Source: Sphingomonas sp. UV9
Lineage (GTDB): Bacteria; Pseudomonadota; Alphaproteobacteria; Sphingomonadales; Sphingomonadaceae
Length of the DNA: 64,000 bases
NCBI RefSeq assembly: GCF_004101245.1
Contig: NZ_SCIN01000002.1
Coordinates: 434,001-498,000 of the forward strand
Direction: 5' to 3'
The notes beneath the pieces were generated by a model. The model saw only the letters and a program-made list of their open reading frames with translations, was not told the DNA's origin and did not search any database. Both the position numbers and the translations under genes were made by a program. Positions 52,253 to 60,974 of this stretch are shown in pieces. Every line of letters starts with the position of its first letter. Positions within the stretch are counted from its first letter, which is position 1.

Positions 52253-52356
52253 CCACCCCGGCGAAGGCCGGGGCCCAATTGGCAAGGCCAATGCAACGAC
52301 GCGCAGTCCTCCGTTCGCGAAGTCCCCCAATTGGGCCCCGGCCTTCGCCGGGGTGG
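52253..52356. repeat. Palindromic repeat, family B (tandem second copy)
   Basis: Arms CCACCCCGGCGAAGGCCGGG and CCCGGCCTTCGCCGGGGTGG, a near-perfect palindrome, 40 bp after the previous copy and in the same orientation. Confidence 0.82.
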
Positions 52357-52480
52357 TGCGGCGGGGCGGGATCGGGCCCCACTACCCACGGTGGCGCAGT
52401 GGCGCGCACTCCAAGAATCCCCTGTCCTACAACGAACCAATATGGTTCGCTCGCTCTCTGAACCGGGCGGGAGCACCACC

Positions 52481-53017
52481 ATGACCATCGACACCCTGAT
52501 CGACACCGTCATCGACCGCGAAGGCGGCTACACCAACCACCCCGCGGACCGAGGCGGCCCCACCCGCTATGGCATCACGCAAGGCGTTGCCCGCGCCAAC
52601 GGCTACGCCGACGACATGCGCGCCTTCCCCCGCGAACAGGCCGAAGACATCTACCGCCGCCTCTACTGGACCCGCCCGGGCTTCGACCAGATCGCTACCC
52701 GAGCCCCCAGGATCGCCGCAGAACTCTTCGACACCGGCGTCAACATGGGCCCCGCCGTCGCCGCCGCCTTCCTCCAGCGCGCGCTCAACGCGCTCAACCG
52801 CGGCGCCACCGATTATCCCGACATGACCCTCGACGGCCGCATCGGCCCCGCCACGCTCACCGCGCTCGACGCGTTCCTCGCCCGCCGCAAACCGGGCGGC
52901 GAAACGGTCCTGCTAAAGGCGATCGAGGCGCTCCAAGGCGAACGCTACGTCGCGCTCGCCGAGACCCGTCCCGGCAACGAGGCCTTCCTCTACGGCTGGC
53001 TCGCGAACCGCACCTGA
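52481..53017 (+). CDS. Glycoside hydrolase family 108 endolysin-like protein
   Basis: 178 residues. GH108 lysozyme domain with catalytic Glu14 in DREGGYTNHPADRGGPTRYGIT and a C-terminal peptidoglycan-binding-like segment (DMTLDGRIGPATLTALDAFL, GNEAFLYGWLANR). No signal peptide, as in phage endolysins that depend on a holin. ATG at 52481 has GGGAG upstream. Directly followed by a holin-like gene 64 nt away; the pair looks like a lysis cassette without other phage genes. Confidence 0.88.
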   Translation: MTIDTLIDTVIDREGGYTNHPADRGGPTRYGITQGVARANGYADDMRAFPREQAEDIYRRLYWTRPGFDQIATRAPRIAAELFDTGVNMGPAVAAAFLQRALNALNRGATDYPDMTLDGRIGPATLTALDAFLARRKPGGETVLLKAIEALQGERYVALAETRPGNEAFLYGWLANRT

Positions 53018-53038
53018 CGCGCGAACCGAAATGCTCCC

Positions 53039-53065
53039 AGCGTCTGCACTTTCTATACTTCACTC
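53039..53065 (+). repeat. 27-nt leader block shared with groEL
   Basis: AGCGTCTGCACT-TT-CTATACTTCACTC, 25 of 27 bases identical to 2591-2617. It lies 17-43 nt upstream of the holin start codon. Confidence 0.6.
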
Positions 53066-53081
53066 TGCCCGGAGATCGCGC

Positions 53082-53354
53082 ATGACCCCGCAACCCCCTG
53101 ATTTCGCCCATGATCCCGCCCCGACCGACGCTTGGGTCACCCGAGCTCGCCCGACCTTCCTCTACGTCATGTACACGCTGTTGCTCGGCGCGATCCCGGC
53201 GGGCCTGATCGCCGCGGTCCGCCCGCAGACGGCGCAGGCGATCGCCGCGGGCATGTCCGCCTATCTCAACGCGATCCCCGAACCGCTCTACGCGCTCTTC
53301 GGCACGGGCTATCTCGGCTACACGGTGGCGCGGGAATGGGGGAAGGGGCGGTGA
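53082..53354 (+). CDS. Holin-like small membrane protein (3TM/GTA-release type)
   Basis: 90 residues from ATG at 53082, with GGAGA 6 nt upstream. Hydrophobic segments at about 27-47 (FLYVMYTLLLGAIPAGLIAAV) and 50-82 (AQAIAAGMSAYLNAIPEPLYALFGTGYLGYTVA) and a basic end. The layout and position after a GH108 endolysin fit the 3TM holins linked to gene transfer agent release. The family call is from layout and context, so moderate confidence. Confidence 0.68.
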   Translation: MTPQPPDFAHDPAPTDAWVTRARPTFLYVMYTLLLGAIPAGLIAAVRPQTAQAIAAGMSAYLNAIPEPLYALFGTGYLGYTVAREWGKGR

Positions 53355-53369
53355 GCCCCAAACCTTCTC

Positions 53370-53463
53370 CGTCATTCCCGCGGAGGCGGGAACCCATATT
53401 GGCTGACCTCGGCGATGACGCGACACGGTCGCCAGTCTGGATCCCCGCCTGCGCGGGGATGAC
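53370..53463. repeat. Palindromic repeat, family A-related (CGTC-ended form)
   Basis: Arms CGTCATTCCCGCGGAGGCGG and CCCGCCTGCGCGGGGATGAC with CCCATATTGG and CCAGTCTGG inner parts. Between the holin and hslV genes; same subtype as 49514. Confidence 0.78.
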
Positions 53464-53522
53464 ACAGGACGGGAAGCGGGCAGAGGCGTTGCACCCCCGA
53501 AACCGCACCCTACATCGCTGGC

Positions 53523-54086
53523 ATGAGCAACGATCCCCACGCCATGCCGGTCTGGCACGGCACCACCATCCTCTCGGTCCGGCGCGGCGGCAAGGTCGTC
53601 GTCATCGGTGACGGCCAGGTCTCGATGGGCCAGACCGTCATGAAACCCAATGCGCGCAAGGTCCGCCGCCTCGGTGACGGCAGCGTCATCGGCGGGTTCG
53701 CCGGCGCCACCGCCGACGCCTTCACGCTGTTCGAACGTCTCGAACGCAAGCTGGAGGCGCATCAGGGCCAGCTCCTGCGTGCCGCAGTCGAGCTCGCCAA
53801 GGACTGGCGCACCGACAAGTTCCTGCGCAACCTCGAGGCGATGATGATCGTCGCCGACAAGGACGTGACGCTGATTCTCACCGGCAACGGCGACGTGCTC
53901 GAACCCGAAAACGGCGTCGCCGCGATCGGCTCCGGCGGCAACTACGCTTTGGCGGCCGCCCGCGCGCTCGTCGAATACGAGACCGACGCTGAAGTCCTCT
54001 GCCGCAAGGCGATGGGTATCGCGTCCGAACTCTGCGTCTACACCAACGACCGCCTCACGGTGGAGACGATGGACAGCACGACCTGA
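53523..54086 (+). CDS. hslV: ATP-dependent protease subunit HslV
   Basis: Proteasome-like threonine peptidase of the HslUV (ClpQY) complex. 187 residues. The nucleophile is Thr14 after processing at [10 protein letters not shown]; downstream motifs [34 protein letters not shown] and [29 protein letters not shown] are canonical. Followed 130 nt later by hslU, with a family D repeat between. Confidence 0.96.
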   Translation: MSNDPHAMPVWHGTTILSVRRGGKVVVIGDGQVSMGQTVMKPNARKVRRLGDGSVIGGFAGATADAFTLFERLERKLEAHQGQLLRAAVELAKDWRTDKFLRNLEAMMIVADKDVTLILTGNGDVLEPENGVAAIGSGGNYALAAARALVEYETDAEVLCRKAMGIASELCVYTNDRLTVETMDSTT

Positions 54087-54090
54087 TCCC

Positions 54091-54206
54091 TTCTCCCCCT
54101 CCCGCAAGCGGGAGGGGGCAGGGGGTGGGCGCCCGCTCACCTCCAGCGCTACCGTTCGAGGGAAGCGCGAGCCCACCCCCAGCCCCTCCCGCCTGCGGGA
54201 GGGGAG
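54091..54206. repeat. Palindromic repeat, family D, between hslV and hslU
   Basis: Arms CTCCCCCTCCCGCAAGCGGG and CCCGCCTGCGGGAGGGGAG with inner GGGGGTGGGC/GCCCACCCCC. Its right end carries GGGAGGGGAG about 10 nt before the hslU ATG, a candidate ribosome binding site. Confidence 0.82.
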
Positions 54207-54216
54207 CGAGAGAACC

Positions 54217-55512
54217 ATGAACGACCAGCTCACCCCCAAGGCAATCGTCGCCGCCCTCGACGCCCACATCATCGGCCAGGCCGCCGCGAAACGCGCGGTC
54301 GCGGTCGCGATGCGCAACCGCTGGCGCCGCCAGCAGCTCGACGAAGACCTTCGCGACGAGGTCACGCCCAAGAACATTCTGATGATCGGACCGACCGGCT
54401 GCGGCAAGACCGAGATCAGCCGTCGTCTGGCCAAGCTCGCCGACGCCCCGTTCGTGAAGGTCGAGGCGACCAAGTTCACCGAGGTCGGCTATGTCGGCCG
54501 CGACGTCGAACAGATCGCCCGCGACCTCGTCGAGGAAGCGATCCGGCTCGAAAAGGAACGCCGCCGCATCGCGGTCAAGGACAAGGCCGAGGAGGCGGCG
54601 ATGGCTCGCCTGCTCGACGCGCTGGTCGGCAAGGATTCGAGCACCGCGACGCGCGAAAGCTTCAAGCAGCGGTTTCTCGACGGGCATCTGAACAGCGCCG
54701 AGGTCGAGATCGAGGTCGAGCAGACGCCGACCACGCCGTTCGAGATCCCCGGCGGCGCGCCGCAGATGATCAATCTCGGCGAGATGATGAAGTCGTTCGG
54801 CGGCGGTCAGCAGCTCAAGCGCCGCAAGCTCACCGTCACCGCGGCGTGGGACAAGCTCGTCGAGGAAGAGGCCGACAAGCGTCTCGACCAGGACGAGGTC
54901 AGCCGCGTCGCACTCGCCGATGCGGAGGCCAACGGCATCGTCTTCCTCGACGAGATCGACAAGATCGCGGTCGCCGACGGCCGCGGCGGCTCGATCAGCC
55001 GCGAGGGCGTCCAGCGCGACCTGCTCCCGCTGATCGAGGGCACGACGGTCGCCACGAAGTACGGCCCGATGAAGACCGACCACATCCTCTTCATCGCGTC
55101 GGGCGCGTTCCACGTCGCAAAACCCAGCGACCTGCTCCCCGAATTGCAGGGCCGCCTGCCGATCCGCGTCGAGTTGAAGGGCCTCACCGAGGCCGATTTC
55201 GTCGCGATCCTGTCGGACACCAAGGCGTCGCTGCCGCTCCAGTACAAGGCGCTGATTGCCACCGAAGGCGTCGGCATCGAGTTCACCGAAGACGGCATCG
55301 CCGCGATCGCGCGCATCGCCGCCGAGGTGAATGCGGAGATCGAGAATATCGGCGCGCGCCGCCTGCAGACGGTGATGGAAAAGCTGCTCGAGGAAGTAAG
55401 CTACAACGCGGAGGACCGCGGCGGCTCGAACGTCGTGATCGACGGCGCGTACGTCGACAGCCAGCTCAAGGAAATCGCCCGCAACACCGACCTGAGCCGC
55501 TTCGTGCTCTAA
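54217..55512 (+). CDS. hslU: ATP-dependent protease ATPase subunit HslU
   Basis: AAA+ unfoldase that feeds HslV. 431 residues. Walker A GPTGCGKT at residues 58-65, Walker [12 protein letters not shown], an I-domain insertion from about 110 to 240, and the conserved C-terminus ending SRFVL that docks into HslV. Start ATG at 54217 is very near the right end of a family D repeat that supplies a purine-rich SD-like sequence. Confidence 0.96.
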   Translation: MNDQLTPKAIVAALDAHIIGQAAAKRAVAVAMRNRWRRQQLDEDLRDEVTPKNILMIGPTGCGKTEISRRLAKLADAPFVKVEATKFTEVGYVGRDVEQIARDLVEEAIRLEKERRRIAVKDKAEEAAMARLLDALVGKDSSTATRESFKQRFLDGHLNSAEVEIEVEQTPTTPFEIPGGAPQMINLGEMMKSFGGGQQLKRRKLTVTAAWDKLVEEEADKRLDQDEVSRVALADAEANGIVFLDEIDKIAVADGRGGSISREGVQRDLLPLIEGTTVATKYGPMKTDHILFIASGAFHVAKPSDLLPELQGRLPIRVELKGLTEADFVAILSDTKASLPLQYKALIATEGVGIEFTEDGIAAIARIAAEVNAEIENIGARRLQTVMEKLLEEVSYNAEDRGGSNVVIDGAYVDSQLKEIARNTDLSRFVL

Positions 55513-55514
55513 CC

Positions 55515-55592
55515 GTTTTCCTGCGAACGCAGGAATCCAGGGTAACAAAGCGCAAGGCTCGTAACCCTGGGCTCCTGCGTGCGCAGGAGAAC
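55515..55592. repeat. Palindromic repeat, family A (long form)
   Basis: Arms GTTTTCCTGCGAACGCAGGA and TCCTGCGTGCGCAGGAGAAC with inner CCAGGGTAAC/GTAACCCTGG. Between hslU and the nitroreductase gene. Confidence 0.8.
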
Positions 55593-55613
55593 AAAATAGA
55601 AGAGGGGGAAATC

Positions 55614-56279
55614 ATGGACGTGACCGAAGCCATCGCCGCGCGCCGCTCCGTTCGGGGCTTCCTCGACACCCCGGTCGACCCGGCGCTCCTCCGCAACCTC
55701 GCCCTGAAAGCCGCCCGAGCAGCAACCGGCGGCAACCTCCAACCCTGGCACATCGCCATCGTCCACGGCGAACCCCTGGCCCGCCTCAAGGCGACAATGA
55801 CCGAAAAGATCGCCACCGGCGCGACCGAAACCCCGGCCTACGACATCTACCCGAAAGACCTCACCGCCCCCTACAAAGACCGCCGGTTCGCGGTCGGCGA
55901 AGCGATGTACGCCCACATCGGCATCTCCCGCGACGACAAGGCCGCCCGCCGCGACTGGTTCGCCCGAAACTTCGCGTTTTTCGGCGCGCCCGCGGCCTAT
56001 TTCTGCACGGTCGACAAGCGCATGGGCCCGCCGCAATGGTCGGACCTCGGCATGTACCTTCAAAACCTGATGCTGCTCGCAGTCGAGGCGGGACTCGCCA
56101 CCTGCCCGCAGGAATGCTGGGCGATGTATCCGGACACCGTCGGCGCGGCGATCAGGATACCCGAAGACCGGATGCTCTTCTGCGGCATGGCGATCGGCTA
56201 TGAGGACAAGAATGCCCCCGCCAACGCTCTGCGCACCGAGCGCGCGGATGAGGTGGAATGGCTGACGGCGATCGGCTAA
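55614..56279 (+). CDS. Nitroreductase family protein
   Basis: 221 residues, FMN-dependent NAD(P)H oxidoreductase fold. Landmarks: AIAARRSVRGFLDTPVD at the FMN phosphate site, ARAATGGNLQPWHI, GMYLQNLMLLAVEAGLATCPQECW and IPEDRMLFCGMAIGYED. ATG at 55614 follows a strong AGAGGGGGAA. Substrate unknown; members reduce nitro compounds, quinones or enoates. Confidence 0.9.
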   Translation: MDVTEAIAARRSVRGFLDTPVDPALLRNLALKAARAATGGNLQPWHIAIVHGEPLARLKATMTEKIATGATETPAYDIYPKDLTAPYKDRRFAVGEAMYAHIGISRDDKAARRDWFARNFAFFGAPAAYFCTVDKRMGPPQWSDLGMYLQNLMLLAVEAGLATCPQECWAMYPDTVGAAIRIPEDRMLFCGMAIGYEDKNAPANALRTERADEVEWLTAIG

Positions 56280-56308
56280 TTTAAGCCCTCACCATAAACC
56301 CGAAAACG

Positions 56309-56334
56309 CCACCCCAGCGAAGGCCGGGGAGGTG
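56309..56334. repeat. Collapsed family B palindrome
   Basis: CCACCCCAGCGAAGGCCGGGGAGGTG: the left outer arm of family B fused to the right outer end with the centre lost. Confidence 0.5.
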
Positions 56335-56366
56335 TGTGCGTTATGAGCGTTCACTCAAACGCCAAG

Positions 56367-56424
56367 CTTGTTCACCCGCGAAGGCGGGTGCCCAGACTGG
56401 GTCCCCGCCTTCGCGGGGAAACAA
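56367..56424. repeat. Palindromic repeat, family A (short form)
   Basis: Arms CTTGTTCACCCGCGAAGGCG and CCCCGCCTTCGCGGGGAAAC with CCCAGACTGGG in the centre. Very similar to the ligA insert. Confidence 0.85.
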
Positions 56425-56427
56425 TAT

Positions 56428-56694
56428 TTATAGAACCACCGTCTGCGGCTTCGCGCCCCTGATCCCCGCAAGGATCATCGCTTCCCACACCGCCGGATCG
56501 CCCGCCGCCGCCATCGCCTTGTCAGGCTCGCGCAACGTCTTCAGCACCGCCAGCGCGTCAGGCAGGTAATCCGGCCACGCATCGTCGATCAGCCGAGACG
56601 CCGATTCGGCATCGCCGCCGGCGTTGCAACTGATCCGCTGCCCGGCCAGCACGCGTGCGACGCGCTCGGCAACGGGGGTAGTCGAAACGTCCAT
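56428..56694 (-). CDS. Hypothetical small soluble protein
   Basis: 88 residues starting MDVSTTPVAERVARVLAGQR. Compact helical composition with one cysteine, no signal peptide or membrane span (IDDAWPDYLPDALAVLKTLREPDKAMAAAGDPAVWEAMI). The stop lies 3 bp after a family A repeat. AGGAGAG lies upstream of the ATG, which supports the start. I do not recognise the family. Confidence 0.65.
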   Translation of the reverse strand: MDVSTTPVAERVARVLAGQRISCNAGGDAESASRLIDDAWPDYLPDALAVLKTLREPDKAMAAAGDPAVWEAMILAGIRGAKPQTVVL

Positions 56695-56748
56695 GATCGC
56701 TCTCCTCGCGGGTCAGCGTACAGCAAACCCGCGAGGCGAACGAGAGGC

Positions 56749-58182
56749 TTAGCGCGCCGGACCCGACCCTGCGCCACGTGCCGGACCCCGGCCACCGCCA
56801 CCGGCCGGACGACCGCCGCCAGCCGGACGACCACCGCCCTGGCCACCGGGACGACCACCACCCTGGGGGCGACCGCCGCCGCCACTTTGGCCGCCACGGC
56901 TCGCACCCGCATAGTTGCGACCGTTGTTCCCCGTCGGATTGGCCGAATGCGTTGCGCGCGGACGTGCCGGATCGCGCGGACGGTCGATCCGGACTTCGGG
57001 GTCGGCACCCATCGTCTTGACGCGCGTCTGCTTGATCTGGTTCGACAGGTTGACGAAATCGGCCGGCAGCGGCTGGACCGTCACCTTCTGGCGGGTGATC
57101 CGCTCGATATCGCGCAGGTACGACTTCTCGTCATCCGCGCAGAACGCGACGGCGATGCCGCTGGCGCCCGCACGCGCGGTACGACCGATGCGGTGGACAT
57201 ATTGCTCGGCGACGTTGGGCAGTTCGAAGTTGATGACGTGCGAAACGCCCGAGACGTCGATGCCGCGCGCGGCGATGTCGGTCGCGATCAGGACCTTGAC
57301 CTTGCCCTGCTTGAACTCGCCCAGTGCCCGCTCGCGCTGGCCCTGGCTCTTGTTGCCGTGGATCGCGTTGCTGGCGATGCCGTTGCCGGCCAGCAGCTTC
57401 ACGACGCGGTCGGCGCCATGCTTGGTGCGCGTGAACACGAGCGCGCGGTCGATCGCCGGATCGGCCAGCGTGATCGTCAACAGCGCCTGCTTCTCCGACT
57501 GGTTGCAGAAGGTGACATACTGGTCGACGCGCTCGGCGGTCGTCGCGGCCGGCTTCACCGACACGGTCTTCGGGTCGAGCAGGAACTGGCTGGCCAGCTC
57601 GCGGATCGCGACCGGCATCGTCGCCGAGAAGAACAGCGTCTGGCGCTTCTTCGGCAGCATGCGGACGATCTTCTTCAGCGCGTGGATGAAGCCCAGGTCC
57701 ATCATCTGGTCGGCTTCGTCGAGCACGAGGATCTCGATCATCGACAGGTTGCAGAAGCCCTGCTCGATCAGATCGATCAGGCGGCCCGGCGTGGCGACGA
57801 GGATGTCGACGCCGCGGCTGAGGTCCTGGCGGTTCTTGTTGATGCTGGTGCCGCCGAACACGGTGGTCACCGACATCTTGCTGAACTGGCCGTAGGCGCG
57901 CGCGCTGTCGGCGATCTGGCTGGCGAGTTCGCGCGTCGGTGCGAGCACCAACATGCGGCAATGCGTCGGCAGGACGCGCTTCTGGTTTTCGGTCAGACGC
58001 TGGATCGAGGGGAGCACGAACGCGGCGGTCTTGCCGGTGCCGGTCTGCGCGATGCCGAGCAGATCGCCGCCCTCGAGCAGGATCGGGATCGACTGTGCCT
58101 GGATCGGAGTCGGCTCGGTATAGCCCTTGGCTTCGAGCGCACGGACGAGCGGCTCGGCCAGGCCGAGGTTTGCAAATGACAT
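56749..58182 (-). CDS. DEAD-box RNA helicase (RhlE/CsdA-like) with GGRP tail
   Basis: 477 residues from ATG at 58182 (MSFANLGLAEPLVRAL). All helicase motifs are visible: Q motif YTEPTPIQAQSI, AQTGTGKT, PTRELA, VLDEADQMMD (DEAD), FFSATMP, ARGIDV and HRIGRTARAG. The C-terminal 70 residues are a low-complexity Gly/Arg/Pro tail (GGGRPQGGGRPGG and similar), a probable RNA-binding segment. Likely acts in ribosome assembly or RNA decay, often cold-induced. A leader of over 100 nt without a gene lies upstream. Confidence 0.93.
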   Translation of the reverse strand: MSFANLGLAEPLVRALEAKGYTEPTPIQAQSIPILLEGGDLLGIAQTGTGKTAAFVLPSIQRLTENQKRVLPTHCRMLVLAPTRELASQIADSARAYGQFSKMSVTTVFGGTSINKNRQDLSRGVDILVATPGRLIDLIEQGFCNLSMIEILVLDEADQMMDLGFIHALKKIVRMLPKKRQTLFFSATMPVAIRELASQFLLDPKTVSVKPAATTAERVDQYVTFCNQSEKQALLTITLADPAIDRALVFTRTKHGADRVVKLLAGNGIASNAIHGNKSQGQRERALGEFKQGKVKVLIATDIAARGIDVSGVSHVINFELPNVAEQYVHRIGRTARAGASGIAVAFCADDEKSYLRDIERITRQKVTVQPLPADFVNLSNQIKQTRVKTMGADPEVRIDRPRDPARPRATHSANPTGNNGRNYAGASRGGQSGGGGRPQGGGRPGGQGGGRPAGGGRPAGGGGRGPARGAGSGPAR

Positions 58183-58407
58183 GAATGGTCTCTCAATAGA
58201 TGCCGGGCTCGCGAATCCACACAAGGACGCGCGAGGGGCGGTGGTGTTTTGACACCCCGCGTGAAAAGGGAAGCCCGTTGGAAACGACCGAGGCGGAGCC
58301 AAGACCTGTAAAGGTCCAATCACGCTGCATTACGCTTCGATGAGCGCCATCTGGCGTATCGCCGTCGAAAAGTCAACCTGAAGCAAGGTTCGGGACTCGT
58401 GGCGGGG

Positions 58408-59136
58408 TCAGCCGCGGATCTGGCTGAGGTGCAGATAGCGCTCGTTGAATTCCGCCGCGTCGCGCAGCCCGGGCCAGTCGACCACGCTGACCTGACGCTT
58501 TTTCCGCGCGATCAGCCCATCGGTCTCGAGCGATTTCAGCACGCGGTTGACATGCACCGGGGTCAGCCCGAGCGCGTCGCCAAGCTGTTCCTGCGTCATC
58601 GGCAACTCATAGGCCATCCCGCCGACCAGCGCCGAACTCCTGAATCGCACGGAGAATTCGCACAGCAGATGCGCCAGCCGGCTCCGCGCATTGCGCCGCC
58701 CGATGTTCAGCAGCCACTCGCGGTGGATCGACGCCTCGACCAGCGCATCGATCCACAGCGCCTGACCCGCCGTCGGGCATGATTCGACGAACAGGCGCAG
58801 CGCCGGAATTGGTACCTCGGCCAGCGTCAGGCGGGTCAGCGCCTGGATATCGTGATCGGATTCGTCGAGGAACAAATTCTGCAGATCGACGAATTCGCCG
58901 GGCATCAGGATCGACACGATCTCGCGCTCGCCATTGGGCGTCAGCTTCTGGCGATAGGCGAGGCCGTCGAGGATGAACGCGCACCGCACCGGGCGCTGAC
59001 CCTCGCGCAGCATGTAGGTCGACGCGTCGATCGTCCGTACCTTGAACGGCAAGGCGGCAATCTGCGCGCGGTCTTCCGCCCGCAGCTTCATCCGCGACTC
59101 GAACTTTCGTATAACCTGTTCAGTCACGGCGGACAT
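58408..59136 (-). CDS. Crp/Fnr family transcriptional regulator
   Basis: About 242 residues from ATG at 59136 (MSAVTEQVIRKFESRM); a GTG at 59142, 6 nt after GGAGA, and an ATG at 59157 are alternatives. N-terminal cyclic-nucleotide-binding-like beta barrel (STYMLREGQRPVRCAFILDGLAYRQ, MPGEFVDLQNLF), dimer helix, and a winged helix with MTQEQLGDALGLTPVHVNRVLKSLE. The FNR-type N-terminal cysteine cluster is absent, so it is not an iron-sulfur oxygen sensor of the Fnr kind. Ligand unknown. Confidence 0.9.
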   Translation of the reverse strand: MSAVTEQVIRKFESRMKLRAEDRAQIAALPFKVRTIDASTYMLREGQRPVRCAFILDGLAYRQKLTPNGEREIVSILMPGEFVDLQNLFLDESDHDIQALTRLTLAEVPIPALRLFVESCPTAGQALWIDALVEASIHREWLLNIGRRNARSRLAHLLCEFSVRFRSSALVGGMAYELPMTQEQLGDALGLTPVHVNRVLKSLETDGLIARKKRQVSVVDWPGLRDAAEFNERYLHLSQIRG

Positions 59137-59331
59137 ATCCACGTGCACTCTCCGCATCCAGGGCAGGAGCACTCGTTTCTCGCTGTCGCCCTCTCTGGGA
59201 TAGCGCGTCGTTGCGTCGCGCACCTTATCCCAGGATTGAACGGACTGACAAAACCCATGTTATGAAAGATTGTTGAACGACCGATCGTTTCCGATCGCCT
59301 GCCGACCCGCATTATCCGCGGTCGCACCGGC

Positions 59332-59574
59332 TCATGCGTGCGGTCGGGCAGGCTCCTCGATCGTGACGACGGTAGTGAGCAGCACATGCCCCTGACCGTC
59401 TCGGACCGCGACGCGAAAGCGCGTACCATCGCGCACGATCGCTGGATGTTCGCTCAGGTAATCACCCGCGAAGATCACCGCCTGGACGCGGGCTTCCTCG
59501 TCGTTGGCCAGATCGGTGCCGTCGTCGTCGCTGACATGTTTGTGATCGTCGATGTCGAAGAAGTATCTGGGCAT
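59332..59574 (-). CDS. DUF6894-like small protein
   Basis: 80 residues starting MPRYFFDIDDHKHVSDDDGT, the typical opening of this small alphaproteobacterial family, followed by DLANDEEARVQAVIFAGDYL and VAVRDGQGHVLLTTVVTIE. ATG at 59574 is chosen to match the family start. Function unknown. Divergent from the FAA hydrolase gene. Confidence 0.8.
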   Translation of the reverse strand: MPRYFFDIDDHKHVSDDDGTDLANDEEARVQAVIFAGDYLSEHPAIVRDGTRFRVAVRDGQGHVLLTTVVTIEEPARPHA

Positions 59575-59724
59575 GCTCGACTTCCTCAACCGCTACGCAC
59601 GCCCGGTATAACAGGCCGGAAATCGCCCCGCTCTTACCAAAATCAGTTTTGTCGTGTGCGGCGTGCTCGACTTGAACCGCGCGGCGGGCGTAGAATGCCT
59701 GCAAACACAAAGAGGATCCGCTGC

Positions 59725-60753
59725 ATGAAACTGGCCAGCCTGAAGCATCCCGACGCCATCAAGGGCCGAGAGCGCGGACGAGACGGCAAGCTCGTCGTCG
59801 TCTCGAACGATCTCGCCTGGTACGCCGATGCGAGCCATATTGCGCCGACCTTGCAGGCCGCGCTCGACGACTGGGACCGCGTGTCGCTCGACCTGAAGAA
59901 CCTGTCGACCGATCTCGAGCACGAGATGATCCCGATGCGGCGGTTCCACGAGCATGACGCCGAGTCGCCGCTGCCGCGGGCGTATCAATGGGCCGACGGT
60001 TCCGCCTATGTGAATCACGTCGCGCTGGTCCGCCAGGCACGCGCGGCGGAGATGCCCGACAGCTTCTGGCACGATCCGCTCATGTACCAGGGCGGCTCGG
60101 ACGGATTCCTCGGGCCCCGCGATCCGATCGCACTCGGCGACGAGGCCTGGGGCTGCGACATGGAGGGCGAGGTCGTCGTCGTCACCGGCGACGTGCCGAT
60201 GGGCGCGACCCGTGACGAGGCATTGGCGGCGATCCTGCTCGTCGGCCTCACCAACGACGTCAGCTTACGCAACCTGATCCCCGGCGAACTCGGCAAGGGC
60301 TTCGGCTTCTTCCAGTCCAAGCCAGCCAGCGCGTTCTCGCCCGTCTTCGTCACGCCCGATTCGCTCGGCGACTGGTGGCAGGGTGGCAAGCTGCACCGCA
60401 AGCTGATGGTCGATCTCAACGGCCAGCCGCTCGGCCGCGCCGAGGCCGGCGAGGACATGACGTTCGATTTCGGCACGCTGGTCGCGCACGCCGCCAAGAC
60501 GCGCAAGCTCGGCGCGGGTACGATCGTCGGTTCGGGCACCGTCTCGAACCGCGGTCCCGACGGCGGCCCGGGCAAATCGATCGCCGAAGGCGGCGTCGGC
60601 TATTCCTGCCTCGCCGAAGTCCGCACGATCGAGACGATCACCGGTGGCAAACCCGTCACGCCGTTCCTCAAGAAAGGCGACGTCGTCCGCATCTGGGCCG
60701 AGGACGACAAGCACCACCCGATCTTCGGCGTGATCGAACAGACCGTCGAGTAA
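59725..60753 (+). CDS. Fumarylacetoacetate hydrolase family protein
   Basis: 342 residues from ATG at 59725, with AGAGGA about 10 nt upstream. FAH-fold metal site in D145-M-E147-G-E149 (CDMEGEVVVVTGDVP), plus GLTNDVSLRNLIPGELGKGFGFFQSKPASAFSPV and GPDGGPGKSIAEGGVGYSCLAE. The length and N-terminal extension resemble aromatic-acid pathway FAA hydrolases. It may be fumarylacetoacetase of tyrosine breakdown, but neighbouring tyrosine genes are absent, so the substrate is left open. Confidence 0.9.
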   Translation: MKLASLKHPDAIKGRERGRDGKLVVVSNDLAWYADASHIAPTLQAALDDWDRVSLDLKNLSTDLEHEMIPMRRFHEHDAESPLPRAYQWADGSAYVNHVALVRQARAAEMPDSFWHDPLMYQGGSDGFLGPRDPIALGDEAWGCDMEGEVVVVTGDVPMGATRDEALAAILLVGLTNDVSLRNLIPGELGKGFGFFQSKPASAFSPVFVTPDSLGDWWQGGKLHRKLMVDLNGQPLGRAEAGEDMTFDFGTLVAHAAKTRKLGAGTIVGSGTVSNRGPDGGPGKSIAEGGVGYSCLAEVRTIETITGGKPVTPFLKKGDVVRIWAEDDKHHPIFGVIEQTVE

Positions 60754-60771
60754 GGTCGGCCTGTGCCCCAT

Positions 60772-60832
60772 CCTTGTTTCCCCGCGCAGGCGGGTGCCCA
60801 GACTGGGTTCCCGCCTTCGCGGGAGAACAAGG
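60772..60832. repeat. Palindromic repeat, family A (short form)
   Basis: Arms CCTTGTTTCCCCGCGCAGGC and CGCCTTCGCGGGAGAACAAGG with CCCAGACTGGG in the centre. Closest intergenic match in form to the ligA insert. Between the FAA hydrolase and the 2-oxoacid dehydrogenase operon. Confidence 0.85.
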
Positions 60833-60974
60833 ATGTGGCGGAGCGGTTGATGTAGGTGTCTGAGTTAGGCTGAAAAACTGGCCCGCTCGAAAATACCCTC
60901 GCAATCGCCGTTGAAATTTAATAACAAGCTTCGGTAAGAGTGTTCCGCGGTCACAGCGGCCTCATGGAGATGGA

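Noticed and set aside
51938..52330. N-terminal extension of maeB through the repeats
   Set aside because: The extra residues are encoded by two family B copies, and MaeB homologues begin near MEDDFRKAALDYH.
52481..53354. Prophage remnant
   Set aside because: Only lysis genes are present; flanking genes are core and no integrase, attachment site duplication or structural gene is seen.
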